Source of the DNA: Mycoplasmopsis citelli
Lineage (GTDB): Bacteria > Bacillota_I > Bacilli_A > Mycoplasmatales > Metamycoplasmataceae
Reading direction: 5' to 3'
Assembly: GCF_900660645.1 (NCBI RefSeq)
Contig: NZ_LR215036.1
Location: 62,001 to 126,000, forward strand
DNA: 64,000 nt
Shown: piece by piece, positions 24,925-35,101 of the stretch
Position numbering within the stretch: position 1 is the stretch's first letter
How the letters are laid out: each line of letters starts with the position of its first letter
The notes under the pieces: generated by a model
Seen by the model: the letters and a program-made list of their open reading frames with translations, nothing else
What the model was told of the DNA's origin: nothing
The model's database searches: none
Translations under genes and position numbers: made by a program

Positions 24925-25692
24925 ATGGTCAAAAGTAAAAAACGGCACACTTCCAAAGAAGCAGAATTTATTTCTAATTTACTTTATTTAAAAAACTCTA
25001 CCGATGATATAAATAGTTATATTGCTGATGAAATTTTAACTAGACACAAGCAAGGAATTTTAATTCCACAAGCTTATAAATTTTGCACTGAAATTGGAGT
25101 ATCTCCAAGTTCATTCACTTTCTTTGCCAAAAAAATTAGGTTAAATAATGTTAGAGAAATCTTATATATTCACAATTTTTTAATTGAAAATGATCAAGAA
25201 AAAACTAAAAAAACTAAAGTTACAGCAGCTCAAGAAGTAGCTAAATTTATTGATCAATGCAATAAAATTTTATTCATTGGAATTTCAGGTTCAACTTGAA
25301 TGAATATGGACTTTTCAATTCAACTGCTCAGAATGAATAAATTTGCCATTCATCTTCCAGGAAAATATGAACAAATTGGATTAAGTAAAATTTTAACACC
25401 TGATGATCTTTTAATTGTTAATTCTGTTTCATTAAAACACAAATGAATGCTAGATATTATGGAAAATACTAGAGCTAAAATTGTCTTAATTAGTACTTGA
25501 ATTCCTGAACATTTAAAAGAAAAAATTAATGTCTTTTATAAAATTAATGTTAAAGAACGTCAAGATGGACTCAGAGTTTTTACTAGTGAAGCCCGTGAAA
25601 AAAGCCTGCAATTTTACAATTATGTTTTAAAAGAGCTTCGAAACAACCCAGTTAATCTTGAATTTTTAACCAAAAGTTCATATCGTGGATAA
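24925..25692 (+). CDS. RpiR/MurR-family transcriptional regulator, 255 aa
   Basis: The N-terminal ~80 residues form an HTH_6-type domain. The sugar-isomerase (SIS) domain begins near residue 110 (CNKILFIGISGSTWMN, with a TGA Trp) and continues through LTPDDLLIVNSVS. Such proteins sense phosphosugars and repress or activate sugar genes. The ATG at 24925 is chosen over an upstream in-frame start at 24874, which would lie inside the preceding terminator. It follows xfp, so regulation of phosphoketolase or related sugar use is plausible. A perfect 8-bp hairpin overlaps its stop codon but lacks a T-tract. Confidence 0.85.
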
Positions 25693-25733
25693 TGCTTTTA
25701 TCCACAAAAAACAGAATAAAAAATGATAAGATA

Positions 25734-25788
25734 TGATATGAAACAATAAAATTGGACAATAAAATCCAAAATTAAGGGGTTCATATCA
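25734..25788. mobile_element. 55-bp miniature element derived from IS ends (copy 1)
   Basis: It begins TGATATGAA and ends GGGGTTCATATCA, with inner bases GGACAATAAAATCCAAAATT identical to the first ~50 bases of the IS at 16649-16599. It has no coding capacity. The first arm has drifted (AACAATAAAA instead of ACCCCTAAAG). No target duplication is visible. It lies 42 bases after the rpiR stop and directly abuts the gene-end fragment at 25789. Confidence 0.85.
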
Positions 25789-25959
25789 GGTTGAGTGAAT
25801 GTCGAAAGTTCAACTTCAGTAAATTTAAATGACGAATTATTAGAATATAAAGTCCCTGAAAATGGTGAATATAGAATTATTGTTAAAAAATATAAATCAG
25901 CTTTATTTAATAATTCAGTTCCAGATATAGGAGCATTTACATATGTCGTTAACAATTAA
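25789..25959 (+). pseudogene. C-terminal gene remnant, possibly of an S8 (subtilisin-like) peptidase
   Basis: This frame opens at the edge of the 55-bp element with no start codon and codes ~56 residues ending EYRIIVKKYKSALFNNS then AFTYVV, with one TGA-coded Trp. The pattern resembles the end of mycoplasma S8 serine peptidases, but this is from memory and weak. Its last 17 bases overlap the start of the lipoprotein gene at 25943, as if the two once formed an operon. The rest of the gene appears lost by a deletion ending at the IS-derived element. Confidence 0.5.
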
Positions 25960-27316
25960 ATTATTTAGAAATATTTTGTTTGGTTCTTGTGTATCTTTAC
26001 TACCAATAATAACTTCATCTTGTTCAACACTAGAATTATTAAATAAAAAAAATTATTTAGAAACCGTAGAATATAAAGTGCCTTATTTTGCAAATTTAAT
26101 TAGACTCAAACAACAAGAACAAGGAATAAAAGTTAATAATAGTATTTTATTTGATCAATTTAGTATTATTGAAGATGAAGATAAAAAAAATAAATATTTT
26201 TCTGACTTTTTAGAAGATTCTCAAGTGACAATAACTTCGGTAAAAGATTTTTCTCATTATATTACTAATAAAATTAACTCATTATATAAAGAACTAGAAA
26301 TTCCTAAAACTCTTTCAGACGAAGAAATTCAAAGAATCTTTGAAAATGATTTTTTGAATGGTCAAAATCTTAATGAGGTCCTAGCAAAAAATAACATTTG
26401 AATTTCACAATCAATTTTTTACCATTCATCTGTTTTTGTTGATTATATTCTAAAAGAAGAAGATAAAGATTATATAAATGTTAAAATAATAAGACCAAAT
26501 GAAATTGACCAAGATTATTTAAGTATTCTGCCAACAAGTCTTTTACCTGCAAGAAAGGTTTTTAATATTCTTGTATTCCCTAAGGAAAAAATGCTAAATT
26601 TTAAAAAAACAACTAAGGATGAAAATATTAAATTATTAAGCGAATTATACAACCACTATAATTATAAAGAAAAAGACTTTTTTAATTGATATTATCCAAG
26701 AAAATGAATTTTGGATTGGATTGATAATATACAAAGAAAACAAGGAATTTTTAATACAAAAAATTTAATTTTAAAAAATAAAGCCGGTGCTTATATAAGT
26801 AAAGAACCTTTAAATTTGGACTCAGATTCTGGAATTAAAGTTATCAAAAACTTTAAAGATTTTATTACATATATTATGTCTCCCTTTCAAACAAATGATT
26901 CAGAAAAAGATAGTGCTTTAAGTTATATAAAAGTTGTTAATGATTTTGAAAAAAATTATTTAAATGGTAAAAACTTATCAGAATTACTAGAAGAAAATAA
27001 TCTTGTAGTGCAACGAACAATCCAAAAAGAAAATACGTCATTTAATAAACAATATAGATTTGTTAAATTACCAAATTCTAGTTCATCAAAAATCAATTTA
27101 GCTATTATTAATGATAACGAACTGAATTTTAGTTCTAATTTTCTAGACAATGAATGAGAAGATCCTTTCATTGAAAAACCAAGAATTTTATATCAAGGTC
27201 TTTTGGTTCCGAAGAACTCTAAGGTTGAAATTAAAGGTCAATTAAATTTTAAAGAAGCTAATGACTTTTTGATACATAACAAATCATTATATAAAGATAA
27301 GGAAGTTACTGAATAA
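25943..27316 (+). CDS. Lipoprotein with a duplicated domain, 457 aa
   Basis: The signal peptide ends in a Thr-Ser-Ser-Cys lipobox near residue 30. The mature protein contains two related halves: FENDFLNGQNLNEVLAKNN (~135-153) corresponds to FEKNYLNGKNLSELLEENN (~337-355), and each is preceded by a KDF..YI segment and followed by a similar strand-rich stretch ending in LLPA/LLVPK. The frame needs TGA as Trp. The ATG overlaps the preceding gene remnant, which suggests it was the second gene of an operon; paired lipoprotein and S8 peptidase genes occur in some mycoplasmas. No promoter is obvious, so its present expression is uncertain. Confidence 0.8.
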
Positions 27317-27503
27317 CAGAAAAAACAATTTTAAAGTAATTATCAAAAGAAATTTATAATTTCATTTTTTGAAACTTAATTTTTTAGATTTTAAGTCAAA
27401 AATTTCAATATATTTAGTTATACTAAAATTAGTTAAACAAAACAAAGAGACAATTTAATTGTTCTTTTTAATTTTTGCAGTTTTAACTCGGTATTTTTGT
27501 TAA

Positions 27504-27661
27504 TATATAATGAACATAGAGGCAGATATGGATATCTTCGTATTACTTTAGAGTCCAAAAATAGTGGATATTTGGTAAATTATAAAAAAGTAAAATGGCT
27601 CATGAATTTACTAAATTTAATTGGTGGAAATTGTAAGCGTAAAAAATATAAATCATACAAA
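27504..27661 (+). pseudogene. IS3-family orfB remnant
   Basis: About 158 bases align with the orfB of the intact IS (around 15942-15785, opposite strand) at high identity and code NEHRG.YGY.RITLE, then GYLVN.KKVK and LMNLLNLIGGN. It starts and stops within the gene, in plus orientation, and joins directly to the second 55-bp element. It is a decayed copy of the same IS family. Confidence 0.85.
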
Positions 27662-27716
27662 TGATATGAACCCCAAAAGTTGGACATTAAAATCCAAAAT
27701 TAAGGGGTTCATATCA
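27662..27716. mobile_element. 55-bp miniature element derived from IS ends (copy 2)
   Basis: It begins TGATATGAACCCC and ends GGGGTTCATATCA, so it has nearly perfect 13-bp inverted ends. It differs from the IS 5' end at a few positions only. Like copy 1 it is exactly 55 bp. It lies 3 bases from the stop codon of the EIIA gene (minus strand, stop 27722-27720). Confidence 0.88.
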
Positions 27717-27719
27717 TTT

Positions 27720-28187
27720 TTAAATATCTATTTGTCTTTGATCAAGAGTTTGCTTAATGACTTTTGGATCAGTCTCGTTTTGAAGCAATCTAATTAATTC
27801 ATTATCTAAAGATCATAAACTAATATTTTGTAGTACATCAATTTGATAGTCGCGTTCTTGCCTTGAGGTTCCTAAAATTAATAATAATTTTACATCTTGT
27901 TTATCTTCAGCGTGCCAATCAACCCCTTCTTTAATTCGAGCAATTGAAATAAAAGGTTTAACAACTGTTGAAGAAACTCCGTGCGGAAGTGCAATTCCTC
28001 CATTTAAAGCAGTAGGCATTGAATTTTCGCGGTATAAAAGTGCTTCATAAAATTTTTGAGCATCTAAAACAAATCCATTTTTTTCAAGTAATTGCGAAAC
28101 TTTTAAAAGCGATTCATCATGATCTTTAGCAACAATATCAAGAAAAATACTTTTTTCTGAAATAAGATTTTTGATTTGAAATTCCAT
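27720..28187 (-). CDS. PTS EIIA component, fructose/mannitol type, 155 aa
   Basis: EIIA carries phosphate from HPr to a sugar-specific EIIB. The family signature around the phosphorylated histidine is clear (LNGGIALPHG, His69), and the length is normal for a single-domain EIIA-2. The ATG at 28187 is chosen over an upstream in-frame start because GAGGAG lies 8 bases before it. It follows degV by 2 bases, so they are coupled. No EIIBC gene is nearby; it may serve a permease encoded elsewhere, or be a regulatory EIIA-Ntr-like protein. An IS-derived element sits 3 bases after its stop. Confidence 0.88.
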
Positions 28188-28189
28188 TG

Positions 28190-29029
28190 TTAATTCTCCT
28201 CTGGGCTTGGCATCGATGTTAAACAAATAGCGTCAGGACCTGTGTGAATTGCAATAGCAGCTGGAGTTATTTCTTTATTGAAAATAGGCAATTTTTCAGT
28301 TGCTTTTGCAAGTTTTTGATTAATTGATTGATCAATTCCTCAAATAATTTGAAATGAAGGATTTTTGAGATTTTTAGCTTCTTCAGTGACTTTTTCAACT
28401 AATTTATCTAAAGCTCCTTTTTGAGTACGCTTTAGTGTCGCGAGTGAAACAGTTCCGTCAAGATCGTATTTTAAAAGCGGAAACATTTTTATAGTGTTTA
28501 GTAATATTTTTTTAAATCCTTTTAGTCGTCCGCCTTTAATTAAGTGATCCAAATTAGCTGGTAAAATGTATGTAGAACATTGCGAAATAAATTTTTCGAG
28601 CTTATTTTTAACCTCTGAAATATTTTGAGTTTTTTGATAAACTTTTTGAGCAATTTTAATTAATAATCTAATTTGTGAACCAACTAAGTTATTTTTAATA
28701 ACATGAATATTTTTATATTCTTGAGCTAATGTGTTGATATATTTAGGGGTTGAAGATAAATGCTCACTAACACCAATGAAAATACTATCATCATAATTTT
28801 GAGAACAATAACTAACTGTTTCTTGAATTAAAGCTAAATTTGGTAATGAAGTTTTACAAGATTTTGAGCTTGCAATTTGCTCAAGCAAATTAACATTATT
28901 TATAGTGTTTTCCTTTACTAATTCACCGTTAATTTCAACTTGTAAGGGTAATAAATGATATTCTAATTCTTTTGCTTGCTCTTCGGTTAAACATGCAAAA
29001 GAATCAATAATAATCCCTAATTTTTTCAT
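28190..29029 (-). CDS. DegV-family fatty-acid-binding protein, 279 aa
   Basis: DegV/FakB proteins hold a fatty acid for the kinase FakA, which phosphorylates exogenous fatty acids for phospholipid synthesis. The fold signatures are IIIDSFACL at the N-terminus, CKTSLPNLALI (~60), the IGVSEHLSSTPKY segment (~85), and the GGRLKG region (~165). The length is typical. The FakB role is known for the family; here it is inferred. The final codons contain the ribosome-binding site of the EIIA gene, so the pair forms a minus-strand operon. Confidence 0.9.
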
Positions 29030-29157
29030 AGGATTATTATACTTTAAAAGCTCCGAACAACAATTATAAAAAAGCTAATTTTTGTGGAAAAAAGCTTAAA
29101 AAATTTTATTTTCAAAAAAATGTCAATAAATATTATTTTATGTTTGTAAGGAGAATT

Positions 29158-31896
29158 ATGCTTAAAAATAAAAAAATTTTAAAAAATGTGTTGTTAGCAA
29201 GTGGAGTAACAAGTGTTTTTGGTGGTAGTATTTTAGGAACTGCTCTTGGAATTTTAAGATACAAAAACTCACAATTAAAAGATAAAGAACATACGATTGT
29301 ATCTTTAAATTCCGAAATCAAATTACTAAAAATACAAATATCAGATATGCAAGCTGAAAATACTCAACTTAAAAATCAAATATCAGCACTTGAGGGAGTG
29401 CTAAAAATTGTTAATGCAGCTAATGATTCTCAAAATGGAGAAACAAATGAATTGTTAAATAAATTAATTAATACCACCGAAGAATCTTCGTTGCAAATTA
29501 GTAAAAATCAAGAGTATCAAAAATATTTACAAACGCACTTAAATAAACTAAAAAACTCATTAATTGTGAGTGTAAATGTATTGCTTGATAAACTTAAGAA
29601 TTTATCAGAACTAAATTCTGAAAAATTTCAAAACGCCTTTTTAAATACCAAAATTACTCAATTAAATGAATTAGTTAAAAATATTAACGAATTAGATTTA
29701 TCTAATACCAATAATTTTAGCGAAAATTCGCAATTTCTTAATACTTATCAAAAAAGATATCATGATTTTAATCTAGAATTAATTGAGAATTTAAATACTT
29801 TAATAAATCAAAATAAAAATAGCATTAATGAATTAAATTCTAAAATTTCAGATACATCTAAAAAGCTTAAAGAAAGTATTTCAAAAAGCATTCAAACAAC
29901 AATTAATTTAAACGAAACCATCACAGTCTTGAAAAAATACACTGATTTATTATTAGAAAAATCACTGAATTTAGGCTCAAAAAGTACAAGTGATAACTTC
30001 AAGGGTAATTTAGAACAATTATCTAAATCACTTGCAGAATATCAACAATTTTTGCAAGAACAGATTAAATTAACACATGAATCACTAAAAAAAGCTAATG
30101 AAAATAACGATTATTCGAATTTGGTTATTTTAGATACTGATGTTTTTGCTTCAAAAGTAAAATATTTTACTCAATTAAGCTCAAATTATAGTAATTTAGC
30201 TATTAATATTTACTTAAACTTTTACGAAGAATCTCTTAGATCAATTGCGGAAAAAGATGAGCAAATTGATAAAATTTCTAAAGAAAAAGAACAATTAAAT
30301 AATCAAATAAATGAAGCTAATCGCCAAAAAACCAAAGCATTAGCTAGTTTAAAAAAACTCAAAGAAAGTTTAACTACTTCTTTTAAAAATTCTTTAAATA
30401 GCATTATTACATCATTACGAAATATTGATTTAGCTATTCAGAGCTCAGATGCTACCCAAAAACAACAACTTTCTCAACGTTTAAATGAGCAAATTATTAA
30501 TTTAGAAGCACTAAGAAATGAATATTCAAGTGATGAGTTTATCAATCGATATGAACCATTTGTTGAATCTGCTCTAAAAACTGCTGATCAAGTAATTCAA
30601 GAGTATAAAGACAATATTTTAAACAAGCTCAAAGAAGAATATAAAATCACTAAAAGACAATTAGATGAAAGTAACAAAGCTTTAATCGAAGCAAAAAATC
30701 TACTAAATTCAAAAAGTGATGAAATTAATGTTGTAAATGCACAACTTAAAAAAGCTAAAGCCGATCTTGTTAATAAAGAAAATGAATTTATGCAAATAAC
30801 TAAGCAATTAGAACAAACCAGAGATTCATTGGCTCAATTAAAAGTTGAAAAAAATAGCTCACTTTCTGAAATGTCTGCAACAATTGATCGTTATGTCCTT
30901 AAATACAATCAATTAAAAAATACTGCTAATACTATTATTGATGAGGCAATTAAACAAAAACTAAATGTTGATAATTTAAGATTGCTAATTAGTAAAAGTT
31001 TTGCTCCTAAAGATCCGCAAAACTTTATTCAAATGAATAACTTATCAAAAGAATATTTAGCACACTATTTGAATTTATTTGAGGAAATGATTCGCTTACA
31101 TAAGAAAGTTTTAGAAAAACAAGTTCATAACCAAAACCTTGTAATTACCGGCCAAGAAGATGATATTAGTTCTTACAAATTAACCATTAATCAAAACAAA
31201 GCCTGAATTGATAAACTCACTCTTGATCAATTGCAATTACAAAGTAAAATTGACCAACAAAAAGAGCAACTTGCTCAATCTGATCAAACAATTAAGGAGC
31301 TACAAGAAAAAATTAATAAATCAGGTTTAAACGCAAATAAAACCGTTACAAATACTAATTTAAATCAAGATTATTTAAGAGAATTTCATTTTCAAAAACG
31401 AGAAGCAATTAGTTCAAATCAGTTTCATAATTCGTTTGTAGATACTGATTCATATACTCAAAGGTTTAAAATTAAACCAGCACAAAGAATTCAGGTTTAT
31501 TATTTTAACAAAAACACTAAAAAAATGGAAAATTTTATTTTAACAATTCAAAATTCTGTCAAAAAGCTCTATAACAAACTTCAAGATCTTAAAGTAAAGT
31601 TTAATTCAGTATCTTCTAATCTTATCGATTTAGTAACAACGGGTTATTATTATGAAAATACCACTAGCACCTATGAAGGGGATAATGATGATTCAGGATC
31701 ATTTTTTGAAGTTTCTTATGAAGATGGGTATATTAATGTGTTAACTAAAGCAAGCATTAAAACCAAAGCAGGGAAATATCTTTATGCTTCAACTGGTACT
31801 AGCTTAGGTGGTTCATCAGAAAGTCCATATAGCTATGATGGAGGAACAGCTAAATCAAGTTTATTTTTTGTAAGTGCAATTGCTTTAGATGATTAA
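29158..31896 (+). CDS. N-terminally anchored coiled-coil surface protein, 912 aa (paralogue of 49281-52379)
   Basis: A single hydrophobic segment (residues ~10-31) acts as an uncleaved signal anchor; no lipobox Cys is present. Residues ~35-740 are long heptad-like coiled coils rich in Lys, Glu, Asn, Gln. The last ~130 residues are non-helical, Tyr/Ser/Gly-rich, and probably a globular outer domain. Two stretches match the minus-strand protein at 49281-52379: one ending ADQVIQEYKDNILNKLKEEY (paralogue AQEVIEEYKKNILDPLKAEY) and one around LNVDNLRLLIS (paralogue LNVANMNTLLS). Start at 29158 is set by AAGGAG 6 bases upstream. A TGA Trp lies at 31204-31206. A tether or adhesin-like role is inference. 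Confidence 0.82.
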
Positions 31897-31916
31897 TTTT
31901 TTTAAGTTTTAAAAAA

Positions 31917-33812
31917 TTATTTTTCATCTTCTTCATCAATATCAAGTTGTTCATCAACACTTTCAAAAAGCATCTTTTTGAATTGATTGAGTTGTTTTTT
32001 AAGTTTAGCTTGAGTTTTCTTTGATTTAGTTAATTCTTCTGGTGTGTTGTTTGGTTTTTCTTCAGCTGGTTTGGATAAATTGCGTTTTTCCTTTGAAGAT
32101 AAAAACTTAATTTTAAGTTTATTAAGTTCCGAATTGCTTTTTGAATCAGTATAAATAATAGTTGGAACAATAATAGGATTACGACGTTTTTCTTTGTAAA
32201 ATAATCCTGTTAAACGCTCAATAACAATTTGGTGAAGATCTTCGGTGGTTCAATTGGAGTTGTTTTTGATAATGAATAAAATCGCTCCATGTGCTATTCG
32301 CTTTGCCTCCTCAACTAAATCTTTGGAATTTTTAACAAAAAAACTTCCTCGAGTAATGATTTGTGGTCGAGTTAAAATTTGATTTTTCTTTTTATCAATT
32401 AAAAAAGTAATATTTAAAAACCCACTATCTTTAAGTTGTTGACGTTCACTAAGCATTTTTCCAGTAACACTTAAAATAGAATTTCCGTCAATATATAAGG
32501 GACCGTAATTAATTTTTTTATTGGTTTTAGTGATTTTTTGGTCTTTCATCTCATAAATGACACCTTTTTCAATCACGATGACATTTTCAGGTTTAACGCC
32601 ATTTTCAATTGCGGTTTGTCCATGGACAATGCTCATGCGGTACTCACCATGATAAGGAAGAAAGTATTTAGGTTTAGTGAGTTGAAAAATTTTATCATGT
32701 TCTCATTTATAAGCATGTCCAGAGGTGTGCAAGTAACCATCAGTTCCATTTTCTTTAATAATGGCTCCAAGCTTATATAAACGATTGATAAGCAGCTCAA
32801 TAACCATCCGGTTTCCTGGAATGGGACTTGAAGAAAATAACACTAAATCACCTTTAGTTATTTTAACTGAAGCGTGCTTTCCATAACTCATTCGCGAAAG
32901 AGCGGCTAGCTGCTCACCTTGAGAACCGGTAGTTAAAATCAGTAAATCTGAATCTTTGGTGTTGGGAAGTTGCTTTTTATCAACAAAAACATCATTTGGA
33001 ACATTGATATATCCTAATTTACGCCCAATTCGAACTCCTTGAATCATTGAACGGCCAAAAGTGATAACTTTTTTATTTAATTTAGCTGCTAGTTCAATAA
33101 TAACTTTAACTCTAGTTAAATTTGAGGCAAAAGTTGTCACAATAATTTTTCTTTTAGCCTCTTTAAGGTGATTTTCAATATCGATTAAAATATCACTTTC
33201 ACTTGGAGAGTGATTTGGACGCATTGCATTTGTTGAATCACTTAATAGTGCTGTTAGATTTTGATCTCCAATTTCTTTAAGCCGAGCAAAATCAGTTAAG
33301 TTTCCAATTGGAGTATAGTCAAAACGAAAATCTCCAGTACACATTAATGAACCATGAGGAGTGGTAATTCGAACTCCAAAAGCATCCGGAATTGAATGCT
33401 GGGCAGTTCAAAAATCAACGCTTACTCCTCCTTCAAATTGATGTACATCTGCTTTTTGAATTTCGATAAATTGAACAGCTTTTTGAATTTTGTGTTCATC
33501 AAATTTTAATTTTAAGTATTGAATAGCAATTCGAGGAGCAAAAATTTTATTTAATTTAGTTTGCTGAACTAAATAAATAACCCCTCCGATGTGGTCTTCA
33601 TGACCATGAGTGATAAAAAGACCTTGAATTTTTTTATTTGGTAAATTTAAATAAGAATAATCTGGAATAATTCCTTTAACTCCAGTATTGTATGTATCTG
33701 CAAATTTAATTCCCGCATCGATGATAAAAATATTATCATCCTGCTCAATGAGTAATGTTGATTTACCAATTTCTTCAACACCACCAAGAGGAATTATTCT
33801 TGTTGGGTTCAT
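31917..33812 (-). CDS. rnj: Ribonuclease J, 631 aa
   Basis: RNase J is an endo- and 5'-3' exoribonuclease for mRNA decay and rRNA maturation. The metallo-beta-lactamase metal motif is THGHEDHIGG (residues 68-77), followed by the MCTGDFRFD segment, the beta-CASP region, and the HTSGHAYK and PYHGEYRMSIVHGQ motifs. The C-terminal ~75 residues are an acidic/basic helical tail. The frame runs through TGA-coded Trp codons near 33405, 32700 and 32250. An AGGAG lies before the ATG. It converges with the coiled-coil gene ending 20 bases away. Confidence 0.95.
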
Positions 33813-33938
33813 AAAACTCCTAAATTTGTATTATTAATTTGAATGTAAATTAAATTAAACGCCCTATGTAAATGTTTAATAACAGTTTTAATTATAAAAC
33901 AACCTGAAAAATTAGATACTAAAAATTAACTTTTTTTG

Positions 33939-33986
33939 CAAAATACTTAAAGTATTTTGTGAAAATTAGGTCGTTTTTGTTATACT
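33939..33986 (+). promoter_or_regulatory. Promoter with a 21-bp perfect palindrome over its -35 box
   Basis: CAAAATACTTAAAGTATTTTG (33939-33959) is a perfect palindrome about its central base. It overlaps a -35-like TTGTGA (33957-33962), which is 18 bases from a TATACT -10 box (33981-33986). This is the layout of an operator before the gene at 34030. It could instead be a hairpin, but no T-run follows. Confidence 0.5.
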
Positions 33987-34029
33987 TATTATGTTAAGTA
34001 AAATATTCATCATAATTAAGGGAAATCAA

Positions 34030-35019
34030 ATGAAAAAAAGAACTATTAAAATTTCAGCGGCGTTATTAGGAGTTGCAATTCCTTTTACAGCATCAGCTTC
34101 ATTTTTAGTAGCTAAAACACCAAATAATCAACAAAAAGTTGTAACAACTGCTGCAAGCGAAACAAGCGAAAATGCTGTAGCTCCAGCAGCAAAAGTGAAC
34201 AATCCAAATGTTGTTTCGCTTCCAAAAGTCCAACAAGAACTTTTAAAATTACTAGAAAATGTTAAATTTGAAGTTTCTAATCAAAAAGTTAAACAAAGCA
34301 AAAATGCTTCACAACTTTCTAAAAGTGATTTAAAAATGAGCTATTCATTTTCAAATTTAGAAGTTTTAAATGCAACAAATGTTAGTGTTAGTTACGATTT
34401 ACTAAGTAGCAAAAATTTTAAAACTACATTAACAAACAAAAACATGGTTAAATTTGTTAATGATCATGCAGATAGCGGAAAAGCAGTTATTGCTGTGTAT
34501 GCTACATATCGTGATGATAAAATGCAAGAAAGCTCAATGACTTTTAAATTAGTCGAAGGTTTAAAAGAAGAATCATATCACACCCAATTAGTTGATTTAG
34601 AATCGCTTTTACCAGTTAAAGAAACTGAAGAATATAAAGTTGTAATTACTAAATCACTTGCAGAGATTAATAAATATTTAAATGAAAATGCAAATAATAA
34701 TTCTGGAAAAACTTCAAGATTGCCAATTGTGTCAGTTCAGTATTATAAAAAACATGATCTTAAAAACGAAAAACATGAAGTTATTGAATTTGCTTTTGGA
34801 TTTTCAAGATACAGTGATAGTGCAGATAATCATATTTTTAATCTTAAAAAAGAATTTTATGATACTATTCAATTAGTTAATAAAAACGGGCAAGTTGATT
34901 CAAAAACAAAAGAAAATAAATATATTCTAGCGCAATACAACATGAAAACTGGAATTCTTACTCTTTTTGTTAAGAAAAAAGATGGCGGTTCTCAAGAAGT
35001 TAAAATTAATTTAAATTAA
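34030..35019 (+). CDS. Secreted protein with the shared C-terminal domain, 329 aa
   Basis: The N-terminus has KKR, a hydrophobic core and a small-residue site (TASAS), but no lipobox Cys, so it is either secreted or held by its signal sequence. Residues ~30-60 are Ala/Val/Asn-rich linker. The central part is beta-rich (LSKSDLKMSYSFSNLEV). The last ~125 residues resemble the C-terminal domain of the lipoprotein at 9346: SLAEINKYL, RLPIVSVQYYK, HIFNLKKEF, then GILTL and INLN. Start at 34030 is preferred because AAGGG precedes it; an in-frame ATG at 33991 lies too close to the -10 box. It has its own terminator. Function unknown. Confidence 0.8.
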   Translation: MKKRTIKISAALLGVAIPFTASASFLVAKTPNNQQKVVTTAASETSENAVAPAAKVNNPNVVSLPKVQQELLKLLENVKFEVSNQKVKQSKNASQLSKSDLKMSYSFSNLEVLNATNVSVSYDLLSSKNFKTTLTNKNMVKFVNDHADSGKAVIAVYATYRDDKMQESSMTFKLVEGLKEESYHTQLVDLESLLPVKETEEYKVVITKSLAEINKYLNENANNNSGKTSRLPIVSVQYYKKHDLKNEKHEVIEFAFGFSRYSDSADNHIFNLKKEFYDTIQLVNKNGQVDSKTKENKYILAQYNMKTGILTLFVKKKDGGSQEVKINLN

Positions 35020-35027
35020 TTAAGCAT

Positions 35028-35056
35028 AAAAATTGAACTTTAGGTTCAATTTTTGT
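35028..35056 (+). terminator. Terminator after the secreted-protein gene
   Basis: AAAAATTGAAC pairs with GTTCAATTTTT around a five-base loop. Confidence 0.8.
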
Positions 35057-35087
35057 ATATTTAAATTTGATTTTTTCATCTTTAAGA

Positions 35088-35093
35088 TATAAT
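35088..35093 (+). promoter_or_regulatory. -10 box before the 138-aa gene
   Basis: TATAAT ends 8 bases before the ATG at 35102 with no Shine-Dalgarno site, another likely leaderless start. It probably drives the cmk-der operon as well. Confidence 0.55.
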
Positions 35094-35101
35094 TTTTAAT
35101 T

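Noticed and set aside
25685-25705. Perfect GTGGATAA/TTATCCAC hairpin at the rpiR stop as a terminator
   Set aside because: It is followed by A and not T on the plus strand, and no minus-strand gene ends there.
33991-34029. Upstream ATG at 33991 as start of the secreted protein
   Set aside because: It lies only 4 bases after the -10 box, so it would probably not be in the mRNA, and the 34030 start has both a ribosome-binding site and a normal signal peptide.
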